The notes beneath the pieces were generated by a model. It ran no database searches, was not told the origin of the DNA, and saw only the letters and a list, made by a program, of their open reading frames with translations. The position numbers were made by a program, and so were the translations under genes. A DNA stretch of 13,147 nucleotides from DASCNA01 sp036011305 (GTDB lineage Bacteria > Verrucomicrobiota > Lentisphaeria > Victivallales > GWF2-38-69), in NCBI GenBank assembly GCA_036011305.1, contig DASCNA010000269.1, positions 1-13,147 of the forward strand, given 5' to 3'. Below are positions 6,842-13,147 of the stretch, piece after piece (positions within the stretch are counted from its first letter, which is position 1; each line of letters begins with the position of its first letter).

Positions 6842-8530
6842 ATGGTAAAGATAGATTTTAGCGACATAGATGGGATCATACTAAGTGAACTTGCGTATTT
6901 CAATATTGACAAATTTGCTGGAGGGGTATTAAAAGACCATTTTTATAGTAATGGAAAAATAAAGGATGAAATCAAACGCGATTTTCCTGGATTTGCAAAA
7001 CATCTCGAAACATTTCCTAAATATTATGAAGATACTCTAAAAAAATATCGACTTGTTACTACTACAGCTGAAAAATATAATGCATCAGGTTATTATGCTG
7101 CAGCTTTTTATGATAATAATAATCATACACTGATCATAGCAAATAGAGGGACAGAATCAACTAAACTGAATGATCTTCTTACTGATGGTTCAATTGGTTT
7201 GGGAAGAGTAGATTATCAGTTTCAAAATGCAAATGAGTTTTACAATAAAGCTATATTTACAGCTGTAAATAGTGATTGTATTGTAGATAAAACTTATGTG
7301 ACAGGACATTCATTAGGCGGTGGGCTAGCTGCATTACAGTTTGTGTCTTTTTATCAACCTGGCGGAAAACTTGAGGGGGGTATTACTTTTGAGGCTCCAG
7401 GAATGGAAAGAGTATTTAAAAATGCTCAAAATTGTTTGCCTGACACTACAATAAACAGGAGAGGCACCTCAACCAGTCCGAGTCCTGGAATAGTATTACC
7501 TAACGCTAATTTGACTGAGCAAAAATTATATAATTATGGACAGTCAATTCATAAAAAATATTCTGAAATGCCTAAATCAGATTACAACAAATTGATTCAA
7601 TACGGAACGAATGTTGACTGGGTTTATAATACTTCAAAGCATATAGGACAGGAAATCAATCCTCTTGTCAAAGGTGGTAAATTTGTTGGTCATACAACAA
7701 TTGGGACAGCATATGAGTATGGGGCTTCTACAGATATTTGGCATTCTATAAATACCTACAAAATATATGATTTAGATAATGGCAATATAAATTGTGGACA
7801 CATTGATTCAAATAGATTTTTAAAGCTACTGATGCCGCTTTTGACAGGATTGGAAATAGGTCATGACCAAGTATCAAAAATTCTTAATAAATTGTATGAG
7901 ACAGGTTTCAATTCCCCATCAGAAGTAAGAGACTTACTAACCAAACAATATAGTGACAATTTGCACAGTGGAATAAGCATGTATTCTAAAAATGCTAAAA
8001 ATGATTTTGATAAAATATCAAATCTTCACAGCATAGATAAAGATGCACTTTATACAGGTATTTACAGATACAGTGTGCTTTTTGGATTTCTGAAAAGCAG
8101 CAGTGTTATAAATAAAAGTAAATTTACTACTACAGCAACAGATTTGATAAACTCTAATCACCCCAAACTTAAAAAATCTGAAGTGGGAAAAATTACCGCT
8201 ACTCACAAGTTGGAATGTCAAATTATTGAATTTGAACATGAGAACAGAATAGTGGATTTAAGGGATGAGAGCTTGAAAAACATTCTGTCTAAAACACGTG
8301 GTGATGTTACAGCCAAAAGCCTTCCTGTATATGAATACCTGCTGAAAGACAGACATGAATCATGCACAAGGCATTTCAGTGCAAAAGAAGAGAATTTATG
8401 CTGGCAATACGATAAAAAATACAGAGAATTTTGCAAGATACACAAAGATACTAAAAGCAGAGTAGATAAGATGGAAACATATCTTTTTCTTATAGAAAGC
8501 AATCTTAAAAACGGAACGTTTGATAATTAA
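6842..8530 (+). CDS. Class 3 (alpha/beta-hydrolase) lipase, probable T6SS effector
   Basis: A 562-residue protein without signal peptide or membrane helix. The N-terminal half is a lipase of the class 3 / Mbeg1-like type. It opens with DIDGIILSELAYFNID, has the oxyanion-loop-type strand IIANRGTES, and carries the nucleophile elbow VTGHSLGGGLAALQ with Ser157. His301 in DIWHSINTY is the probable catalytic histidine; the acid residue is less certain. Residues about 320-562 are a helical, lysine-rich domain of unknown role, possibly for loading or targeting. It likely cleaves acyl esters of membrane lipids in a competitor's envelope. Lacking its own export signal and sitting 35 bases before vgrG, it fits a VgrG-delivered effector of the Tle class. 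GGAG at 6830-6833 precedes ATG 6842. Local base composition is poorer in G+C than in vgrG, which suggests a separately acquired cargo. Confidence 0.85.
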   Translation: MVKIDFSDIDGIILSELAYFNIDKFAGGVLKDHFYSNGKIKDEIKRDFPGFAKHLETFPKYYEDTLKKYRLVTTTAEKYNASGYYAAAFYDNNNHTLIIANRGTESTKLNDLLTDGSIGLGRVDYQFQNANEFYNKAIFTAVNSDCIVDKTYVTGHSLGGGLAALQFVSFYQPGGKLEGGITFEAPGMERVFKNAQNCLPDTTINRRGTSTSPSPGIVLPNANLTEQKLYNYGQSIHKKYSEMPKSDYNKLIQYGTNVDWVYNTSKHIGQEINPLVKGGKFVGHTTIGTAYEYGASTDIWHSINTYKIYDLDNGNINCGHIDSNRFLKLLMPLLTGLEIGHDQVSKILNKLYETGFNSPSEVRDLLTKQYSDNLHSGISMYSKNAKNDFDKISNLHSIDKDALYTGIYRYSVLFGFLKSSSVINKSKFTTTATDLINSNHPKLKKSEVGKITATHKLECQIIEFEHENRIVDLRDESLKNILSKTRGDVTAKSLPVYEYLLKDRHESCTRHFSAKEENLCWQYDKKYREFCKIHKDTKSRVDKMETYLFLIESNLKNGTFDN

Positions 8531-8565
8531 AACTGGAAATATTTGTATACGGAGATTTTAAAAAT

Positions 8566-10305
8566 ATGAAGTTTATAACACTAAACATTGATGGATATAC
8601 CAAAAACAACGAAATCAATGTTACCAGGCTCAAATATAATTCACGGATGAATCATCCTTTCAGCATAAAAGCTGATTGTGATTTTACCGGAAAAGACAGG
8701 ATTCAGCCTGACTTAATTATTGGACGCAAGGTTACTATAAAAATTGAAGACGATAAAGAATCCAGATTTATGAGTGGGTTGCTCTATAATGTCATGCAGT
8801 CAAATTCTTTCAGTCATGGCAATGCTCCTTCGGTAAAAGATATTACTCTTTATATCGGACCTGAAATGTCACTGATGGGAGATGTAGAAAACAGCAGGGT
8901 ATTTCCAAAGGGAAATGTTATAGATTACATAAAAGATGTTACTAAAGATTATAGCATAAATGTTAAAGATCCCGGAAGACCGGATTTTGCTCAGCGTGAA
9001 TTTTGTATTCAGTACAGGGAAAGTGATCTTGATTTTGTAGATAGACTTATGGAATCCGAAGGGATATTCTACTACTTCAAACAGAATGAAAACGGTCATC
9101 AGGTTATACTCGGATCTACAGTTACGGATTACAGAACTGATGCACCGGTCCAGTTTGGAGAGAAAAAGGATCAGGTTTATTATAACAGTTTTTCAAAGGA
9201 GGATTCACTTCTTATCGGTTACAACTCTCTGAATGATTATGACTATAATGCTCCGAGAAAGACTTTAAGATCAGAACATACAAAAAGTAAAAGCAGTGTC
9301 ATATATCAGAACAGCAGCGTATCAAACTACAGTTATCCTTATCCAGTAAGATCATATTCAGACAGTAATAATAATACAATTGATGCAGGAGAAAAATATT
9401 CCTCACTTCAGCTTGACTCCAAACAGACCAATAATGAGAAGATTCATCTTCATGCCAACGGCATGTGGTGGGGACTTGATACCGGATCACGGTTCAATGT
9501 GCAGGGAGAACAAAGTGAGTTTGTTGTAACAAATTATACATTGGCTATCAATAATCATGGTGACGCCCATGACATGCATTCAGTTTCCATTAATATAACA
9601 GCTATAAATGCCAATGATGTTTACCGTCCCTTAATGACTACACCTGTTCCAGATATACCTGTACAGACAGCTTCAGTAGTCGGTATGTCAGATGGAACTA
9701 TCTATAATAAAACAGATAACGGAGATGATAAGCAGATACTTGTAAAAGTTAAGTTTCATTGGGATATAGAACATTCAAGCAGCAGCAATGAGTGTTCGTG
9801 CTGGATACGTTCTGCTCAGTCCTGGGCGGGAAATCAGAGAGGATTTATTTTTACTCCAAGGGTAGGGGATGAGGTCGTAGTGGCATTTGAAAGCGGACAT
9901 CCGGATATGCCGATAATAATCGGTGGCGTTCATAACGGAAAAAATAGAGTTCCCTATTCTCTGGGAGAGAAAAAAAATGTGTGTGCCATTGTCAGCAGAA
10001 CTGTTCCAGATGGACAGGAGAGTTCCAGTATGGCTTTCAAAGATGACAAAGGCAGTGAAGAAATGGATTTTTACACTGTAGGAAAACAGAACACACTTGT
10101 TAAAAAAGATATTAATATCAAAGCTGATGGACTGATAAAAATTGAGGCATCAGGGATTTGCCTTCATGCAATTGATCCTCAGTCCGGAGATTCATCATTT
10201 GTAAATATCACGCCTGAACTGATTACATTGATGAGCAAAATGATTAATGAAAATAACGGCGGCGCTCCTACAGTTGTAGAGCTGGGAGAACTGCAGAGTA
10301 AATAG
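8566..10305 (+). CDS. vgrG: T6SS spike protein VgrG
   Basis: A 579-residue trimeric spike protein that sits on the Hcp tube and is fired into target cells. The order is the usual one: a gp27-like base with the hallmark REFCIQYRESDLDFVDRLMES from about residue 144, then a gp5-like OB-fold with SWAGNQRGFIFTPRVGDEVV from about 418 and PDMPIIIGGVHNGKNRVPYS, then a beta-prism start (SSMAFKDDKGSEEMDFYT). It ends in a short acidic tail without an effector domain, so it is a non-evolved VgrG that must carry separate cargo. The neighbours fit: a lipase upstream and a PAAR-like tip protein 51 bases downstream. GGAG at 8551-8554 precedes the ATG by 11 bases. Codons in its C-terminal part are less AT-biased than those of the lipase. 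Confidence 0.96.
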   Translation: MKFITLNIDGYTKNNEINVTRLKYNSRMNHPFSIKADCDFTGKDRIQPDLIIGRKVTIKIEDDKESRFMSGLLYNVMQSNSFSHGNAPSVKDITLYIGPEMSLMGDVENSRVFPKGNVIDYIKDVTKDYSINVKDPGRPDFAQREFCIQYRESDLDFVDRLMESEGIFYYFKQNENGHQVILGSTVTDYRTDAPVQFGEKKDQVYYNSFSKEDSLLIGYNSLNDYDYNAPRKTLRSEHTKSKSSVIYQNSSVSNYSYPYPVRSYSDSNNNTIDAGEKYSSLQLDSKQTNNEKIHLHANGMWWGLDTGSRFNVQGEQSEFVVTNYTLAINNHGDAHDMHSVSINITAINANDVYRPLMTTPVPDIPVQTASVVGMSDGTIYNKTDNGDDKQILVKVKFHWDIEHSSSSNECSCWIRSAQSWAGNQRGFIFTPRVGDEVVVAFESGHPDMPIIIGGVHNGKNRVPYSLGEKKNVCAIVSRTVPDGQESSSMAFKDDKGSEEMDFYTVGKQNTLVKKDINIKADGLIKIEASGICLHAIDPQSGDSSFVNITPELITLMSKMINENNGGAPTVVELGELQSK

Positions 10306-10311
10306 GTAATT

Positions 10312-10322
10312 AATTACGAATT
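10312..10322 (+). repeat. 11-bp direct repeat, copy 1 (before the PAAR-like gene)
   Basis: AATTACGAATT occurs here, just after the vgrG stop, and again identically at 10986-10996, just after the PAAR-like gene. The repeats bracket exactly one gene. This could be chance in AT-rich DNA or a trace of cassette insertion. Confidence 0.4.
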
Positions 10323-10356
10323 AACAGATAAACGAATAAAGAGTTGAGTAAAAGAA

Positions 10357-10983
10357 ATGGCTAATGCAGTAACAGGAAAAGCAGTGACATATTGTATTTT
10401 TGGTTCAAGACCATCTATACTGATCGTTCCTGACGGACACAATATAAAACTGAACGGAGAGAATAGGGCTAATGTCGCTGATCGTATTCCTATTGTAAAT
10501 ATTGTACCATTTGGACTTTGCGCCTCACCGTTTAATCCAGGTTTTATCGCCACGTCTCTTCCTGTTCCGTGTATTCCTCTCACTCCGGCTCACTGGTATG
10601 AAGGAGACAAGACAGTCATTATTGATGGAGACAGATCAATGGACGATACAAGTCTGAATCTTTGTATATGGCGTGGTGTTATAGCTATTTTGTATGCGGG
10701 GCAGGGTGCCTGGAATGTTGCAGATACAGTTCCTGATAAGATGAAAAGCAAAGCAGAGGAAAAACTAAACAGCAGCATGGATAAATTTGCAGAATCTGAG
10801 CAGGGGAAAAAAATGGTTAAAGCTGTTGATGAATTCAAAGAAACAGATGACGGGAAGAAATTTCTGAATGTTATGAATGAAGCAAAAGACAGTAATGATA
10901 CAGGAAAAATGACAGATGCTGTAAGTTCAGTAAGTAAAACAGAAGCCGGAAAGAAGTTGATAGCAGCAGTGAGTGCAGGTTGA
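10357..10983 (+). CDS. DUF4280-family PAAR-like spike-tip protein with helical repeat tail
   Basis: A 208-residue protein that probably caps the VgrG trimer with a sharp metal-binding cone. Residues 1 to about 118 match the DUF4280 PAAR-like pattern: cysteines at 13, 55, 72 and 103, with NIVPFGLCASPFNP (48-61), VPCIPLTPAHWYEGD (70-84) and SLNLCIWRGVIAI (99-111). The repeated G, P and short hydrophobic strands fit the beta-cone. Residues about 130-208 are a charged helical tail holding a 16-residue repeat: units 146-161, 162-177, 178-193 and 194-208, most keyed by GKK followed by hydrophobic residues. No nuclease, peptidase or pore motif is seen in the tail, so it looks like an adaptor or coiled segment rather than a toxin. 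The start is ATG 10357 with a purine-rich but weak ribosome site. Confidence 0.85.
   Translation: MANAVTGKAVTYCIFGSRPSILIVPDGHNIKLNGENRANVADRIPIVNIVPFGLCASPFNPGFIATSLPVPCIPLTPAHWYEGDKTVIIDGDRSMDDTSLNLCIWRGVIAILYAGQGAWNVADTVPDKMKSKAEEKLNSSMDKFAESEQGKKMVKAVDEFKETDDGKKFLNVMNEAKDSNDTGKMTDAVSSVSKTEAGKKLIAAVSAG
10792..10980 (+). repeat. 16-residue protein repeats in the PAAR-like tail
   Basis: Four consecutive units of 48, 48, 48 and 45 bases encode ESEQGKKMVKAVDEFK, ETDDGKKFLNVMNEAK, DSNDTGKMTDAVSSVS and KTEAGKKLIAAVSAG. The shared pattern is an acidic or polar lead, GKK (TGK in unit 3), then alternating hydrophobics. The DNA has diverged more than the protein pattern, so the repeat is old and probably selected. 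Confidence 0.6.
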
Positions 10984-10985
10984 AA

Positions 10986-10996
10986 AATTACGAATT
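10986..10996 (+). repeat. 11-bp direct repeat, copy 2 (after the PAAR-like gene)
   Basis: AATTACGAATT lies directly after the PAAR-like stop and is identical to the copy at 10312-10322. The sequence following each copy also shares an ACGA(A/G)T motif. Confidence 0.4.
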
Positions 10997-11055
10997 TTAA
11001 ATAACGAGTTTAGATAAATATTTAATATAAAAATATAACAAATGAAAGAAGTAAA

Positions 11056-11544
11056 ATGAACAAAGTTTTAAAAACATTTTTATTGGTAGTAACAGGAGTA
11101 AGTTTACTGGCTTTGACAGGATGTGTCAGTAGTAACGATCAGCAGCTCTCCGTTACATTAAGTAATACACTGAAGGGAGATACAGTGCAGGTGGATGTCG
11201 CCGGAATAAAGCAGGATCAGATAGGATATTATTCTAATATGCAGGCATCACAATATTGGTCTCTTGACAGTAAGATCAGAAATAAACTGTCAAAGCGTAC
11301 ACTGCTGTTTTATCCTGGCAGACCTGCTGCTGAAGTAATACCGAGTAACAGTCCTGTATGGGATCTGTGGGATGTTAACGGAGATGATTATCTTCTGATT
11401 GCAGCAGATCTTCCGCCTACTGTTGCCAACAGTATCAACTGGAAGCTGATAATACCTATGCCGTATTACTGGGACTTGAATTTCTGGTCAAGTAGAAATG
11501 GTAATTTCGTTGTTGATACAACAGGTTTGACATATGTGGATTAA
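11056..11544 (+). CDS. tssJ: T6SS outer-membrane lipoprotein, TssJ-like
   Basis: A 162-residue lipoprotein. The signal peptide MNKVLKTFLLVVTGVSLLAL ends in the lipobox LTGC, with the lipidated cysteine at 23. Val at +2 favours the outer membrane. The mature domain is beta-rich: SVTLSNTLKGDTVQVDVAG, a YW-containing loop, then DDYLLIAADLP and INWKLIIPMP. The last pair resembles the strand pair seen near the end of TssJ proteins. TssJ anchors the TssL-TssM membrane complex to the outer membrane. The canonical order tssJ-tssK-tssL supports the call, because tssK begins 33 bases after this stop. Sequence likeness alone is modest, so a cluster-specific lipoprotein taking the TssJ position is possible. 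AAAGAAG precedes the ATG. Confidence 0.7.
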   Translation: MNKVLKTFLLVVTGVSLLALTGCVSSNDQQLSVTLSNTLKGDTVQVDVAGIKQDQIGYYSNMQASQYWSLDSKIRNKLSKRTLLFYPGRPAAEVIPSNSPVWDLWDVNGDDYLLIAADLPPTVANSINWKLIIPMPYYWDLNFWSSRNGNFVVDTTGLTYVD

Positions 11545-11577
11545 TTAATTGCTGCTATAGAAAAAGGGAATTTAAAG

Positions 11578-12981
11578 ATGTATTTAAAAAATAACGTAAA
11601 CTGGCATGAAGGGTTGTTTCTGCAGCCTCATCACATGCAGGTTACACAAAAGAGCATAATTGATGGATTTAATATATCCAATAGATATATGTTTAATTAT
11701 TCTTCAGGAATAATTAAAAGCAAAATATCTAAAGAAATGCTATAACTCGGTCAGCTTAAATATGATGAGTTAAAGCTGATAATGCCTTGCGGTCTGTATA
11801 TTGATATTGAAGAGAACACTATTCTAAACAGTCTTGATATAAAAGACCTAATGGAAAATGAAACGCAGCCTGTCGATATATATCTGGGAATTCCGTTATG
11901 GGAGTCAGAAAAGGCAAACACATACAGTCCGTTAAACGAAGAAAATGAATCAGTCAGCCTCTCAAGAGTATATGAGTTATCAGAAATAAAATTCAATGAT
12001 GAAAATACCGGAGAAAATCAGAAAGATATACAGACAAGAAAGATAAACGCTTCTTTCTTTGTCAATAAGAGCAAAGTTGATAACTATGAACTGATTCATA
12101 TTTTAAAGCTTAGAAAAAGCGGAAGAGACAGAAGCATTAATGAAGATGAATTTTATATCCCTCCCTGTGTAACTGTTGACGGGTCAGAGATTTTACTGAA
12201 AATGATTAATGACATTGTTAATAAAGTAAAACTCTCAGCTAGCGAGCATATGACTAAGCTGGCAACAAGTCCAATATTTTACGGTAAAAGTGGAAAAATC
12301 GTAAAACCGATCAGTAAACTTATGCTTCTGAATAAACACTATGCAAAACTTTCTCAGCTTGTACTTATGCCTAAATTGACTCCATTTGAGATTTATCTTG
12401 AATTAAGAACCATGTACGGGGAATTGTGCGGTTTAACGGCTGATGAAAATATTTTTAAAATATCCGATTATAATCATGATGATCTATTCAATTCTTTCAA
12501 AGAATTGAATACATATCTTGATAATAAAATCAAATTCTTCTATAAGCTGACTCCTTATATCAGATCTGCATTTGAACTGAATGAAACGGAAGACAGATTG
12601 AGTATTGCGCTTACAGATGAACAGATTACCAACGGAGTCGAGTATATACTTTCCGTTTCTGCACGTAAATCAGCAAGAGAAATAATGAAAACGGTAGAAA
12701 AGGGAACAAGTTTTAAACTTATGTCGCCTGAGACATCAAAAGGCAGTGCAATTCCGGGATTGAAACTGACAGCCTATTTCGATGAAAGTTTTCAGCTTCC
12801 TCAATCTCAGGGAAGATGTTATTTTCAGATAGGATTTTCAGAAGATGATGAATTGTGGCAGTCAGTTATGAAAGAAAAAAGTATGGTTATTGTCTGTAAT
12901 AAAGAGGATTTAAGCAAGATTAATGTTGAACTGTTTGTGATGATTCCTGAGAAACAGGAGGTGTATGATGATGTTGACTGA
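11578..12981 (+). pseudogene. tssK: T6SS baseplate protein TssK, interrupted by in-frame TAA
   Basis: TssK links the baseplate to the TssL/TssM membrane complex. The ATG at 11578, with AAGGGAA (11564-11570) 7 bases upstream, starts the unmistakable TssK N-terminus: VNWHEGLFLQPHHMQ at residues 7-21. At codon 56 there is a TAA (11743-11745). The same frame then runs open for 412 codons to the TGA at 12979-12981, 467 codons in all, close to the usual TssK length. The downstream part keeps TssK features: LIMPCGLYIDIEE just after the stop, an all-helical middle, and a C-terminal domain with AIPGLKLTAYF and ELFVMIPE. No base is gained or lost, so a single substitution (for example CAA to TAA) explains it. 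Restart at ATG 11782 would give a 399-residue product lacking the conserved N-terminus, with only a weak ribosome site. Likely a recent pseudogene, unless it is a sequencing error. Confidence 0.85.
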
Positions 12982-13010
12982 TATAACAGAACCGCTTTTC
13001 CAGTATGTAA
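12968..13010 (+). pseudogene. tssL: T6SS membrane protein TssL, 5' fragment cut by an IS element
   Basis: A strong AGGAGGTG (12956-12963) inside the end of tssK precedes three adjacent ATGs (12965, 12968, 12971); 12968 or 12971 has the better spacing. The frame encodes LTDITEPLFQYV, which fits the usual start of TssL/DotU, and follows tssK with a short overlap as in canonical clusters. TssL-like sequence ends near 13010, where the IS terminal repeat starts. The reading frame then runs through IS sequence to a TGA at 13124-13126, giving a chimera of about 52 residues without the TssL cytoplasmic domain or membrane anchor. Confidence 0.7.
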
Positions 13011-13147
13011 GTAAGCGTAAATTTGAGTACATATTGAATTTTATTTTTTTACAGTTTTTTCTTGAGTCCATCTATCCGGCAAAAGTTCTCTTAAATTTTG
13101 ATGCGGATGTCCTTGGAGTCGCCTGAATACATCTTCCAGATATTTTT
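13011..13147 (-). mobile_element. IS66-family insertion sequence, partial (one end)
   Basis: The element runs off the right edge of the window. Its visible end starts GTAAGCG at 13011, as is common for IS66-family terminal inverted repeats, and the transposase stop lies 30 bases inside, as expected for the right end of such elements. IS66 elements make 8-bp target duplications, so the candidate duplicated site is GTATGTAA (13003-13010). The matching copy would lie beyond the window. Confidence 0.75.
13041..13147 (-). CDS. IS66-family transposase (TnpC), C-terminal end
   Basis: Only the last 35 or so codons are in the window, ending with a TAA that is TTA at 13041-13043 on the plus strand. 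They read KYLEDVFRRLQGHPHQNL followed by RELLPDRWTQEKTVKK. The YLEDVFxRL...H...L.ELLPDRW pattern is the conserved C-terminal signature of IS66 DDE transposases. The gene runs opposite to the T6SS operon. The rest of the transposase, and any accessory tnpA/tnpB, lie outside the window. Confidence 0.82.
   Translation of the reverse strand, partial: KYLEDVFRRLQGHPHQNLRELLPDRWTQEKTVKK

Noticed and set aside
10357..10983. DUF4150-type PAAR protein
   Set aside because: The NIVPFGLCASPFNP and C-terminal CIWRG patterns fit DUF4280 better, and the glycine-proline signature of DUF4150 is absent.
3978..12981. Recoded stop codons as explanation for the interrupted genes
   Set aside because: One interruption is TAG and the other TAA. 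The aas and tssK frames end at TGA, while the lipase, vgrG and transposase end at TAA, so none of the interrupting codons looks reassigned.

Overview
This 13.1 kb window is very AT-rich, compact bacterial DNA. Lipobox signal peptides, type VI secretion (T6SS) genes and an LplT-Aas lysophospholipid recycling protein all point to a Gram-negative, double-membrane bacterium. The composition and T6SS content would fit an AT-rich host-associated lineage such as Mucispirillum-like Deferribacterota or a gut gammaproteobacterium, but nothing here settles the taxonomy.

Layout, all genes on the plus strand except the last. (1) Positions 238-3681 encode one large fused protein: an MFS lysophospholipid flippase (LplT), a PlsC-type acyltransferase and an acyl-ACP synthetase (Aas). 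A well-primed 11-codon reading frame follows and stops at once. (2) Positions 3978-4799 encode a TerB-like two-domain protein. An in-frame amber codon appears to have removed its last 29 residues. (3) Positions 5020-5427 encode a small OB-fold lipoprotein. (4) A 627-base AT-rich stretch without a gene holds a hairpin-forming inverted repeat and two GTGA...TCAC palindromes, one close to the CRP consensus. (5) From 6055 to the end there is a T6SS cluster: a membrane-anchored unknown protein, a class 3 lipase (likely effector), VgrG, a DUF4280 PAAR-like tip protein with a helical repeat tail, a TssJ-like lipoprotein, TssK and the start of TssL.

The baseplate/membrane end of the T6SS cluster is damaged. 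tssK carries an in-frame TAA at codon 56, with the remaining 412 codons open in the same frame. tssL is cut after about 14 codons by what reads as an IS66-family element: its terminal repeat starts GTAAGCG at 13011 and the C-terminus of its transposase lies on the minus strand. The lipase, its partner, VgrG, the tip protein and the TssJ-like lipoprotein remain intact. The simplest reading is a T6SS that has recently lost function in its structural genes while its effector/spike cassette is preserved. Two independent stop codons of different identity plus an IS insertion argue against stop-codon recoding. The two point changes could also be sequencing errors, so reads should be checked.
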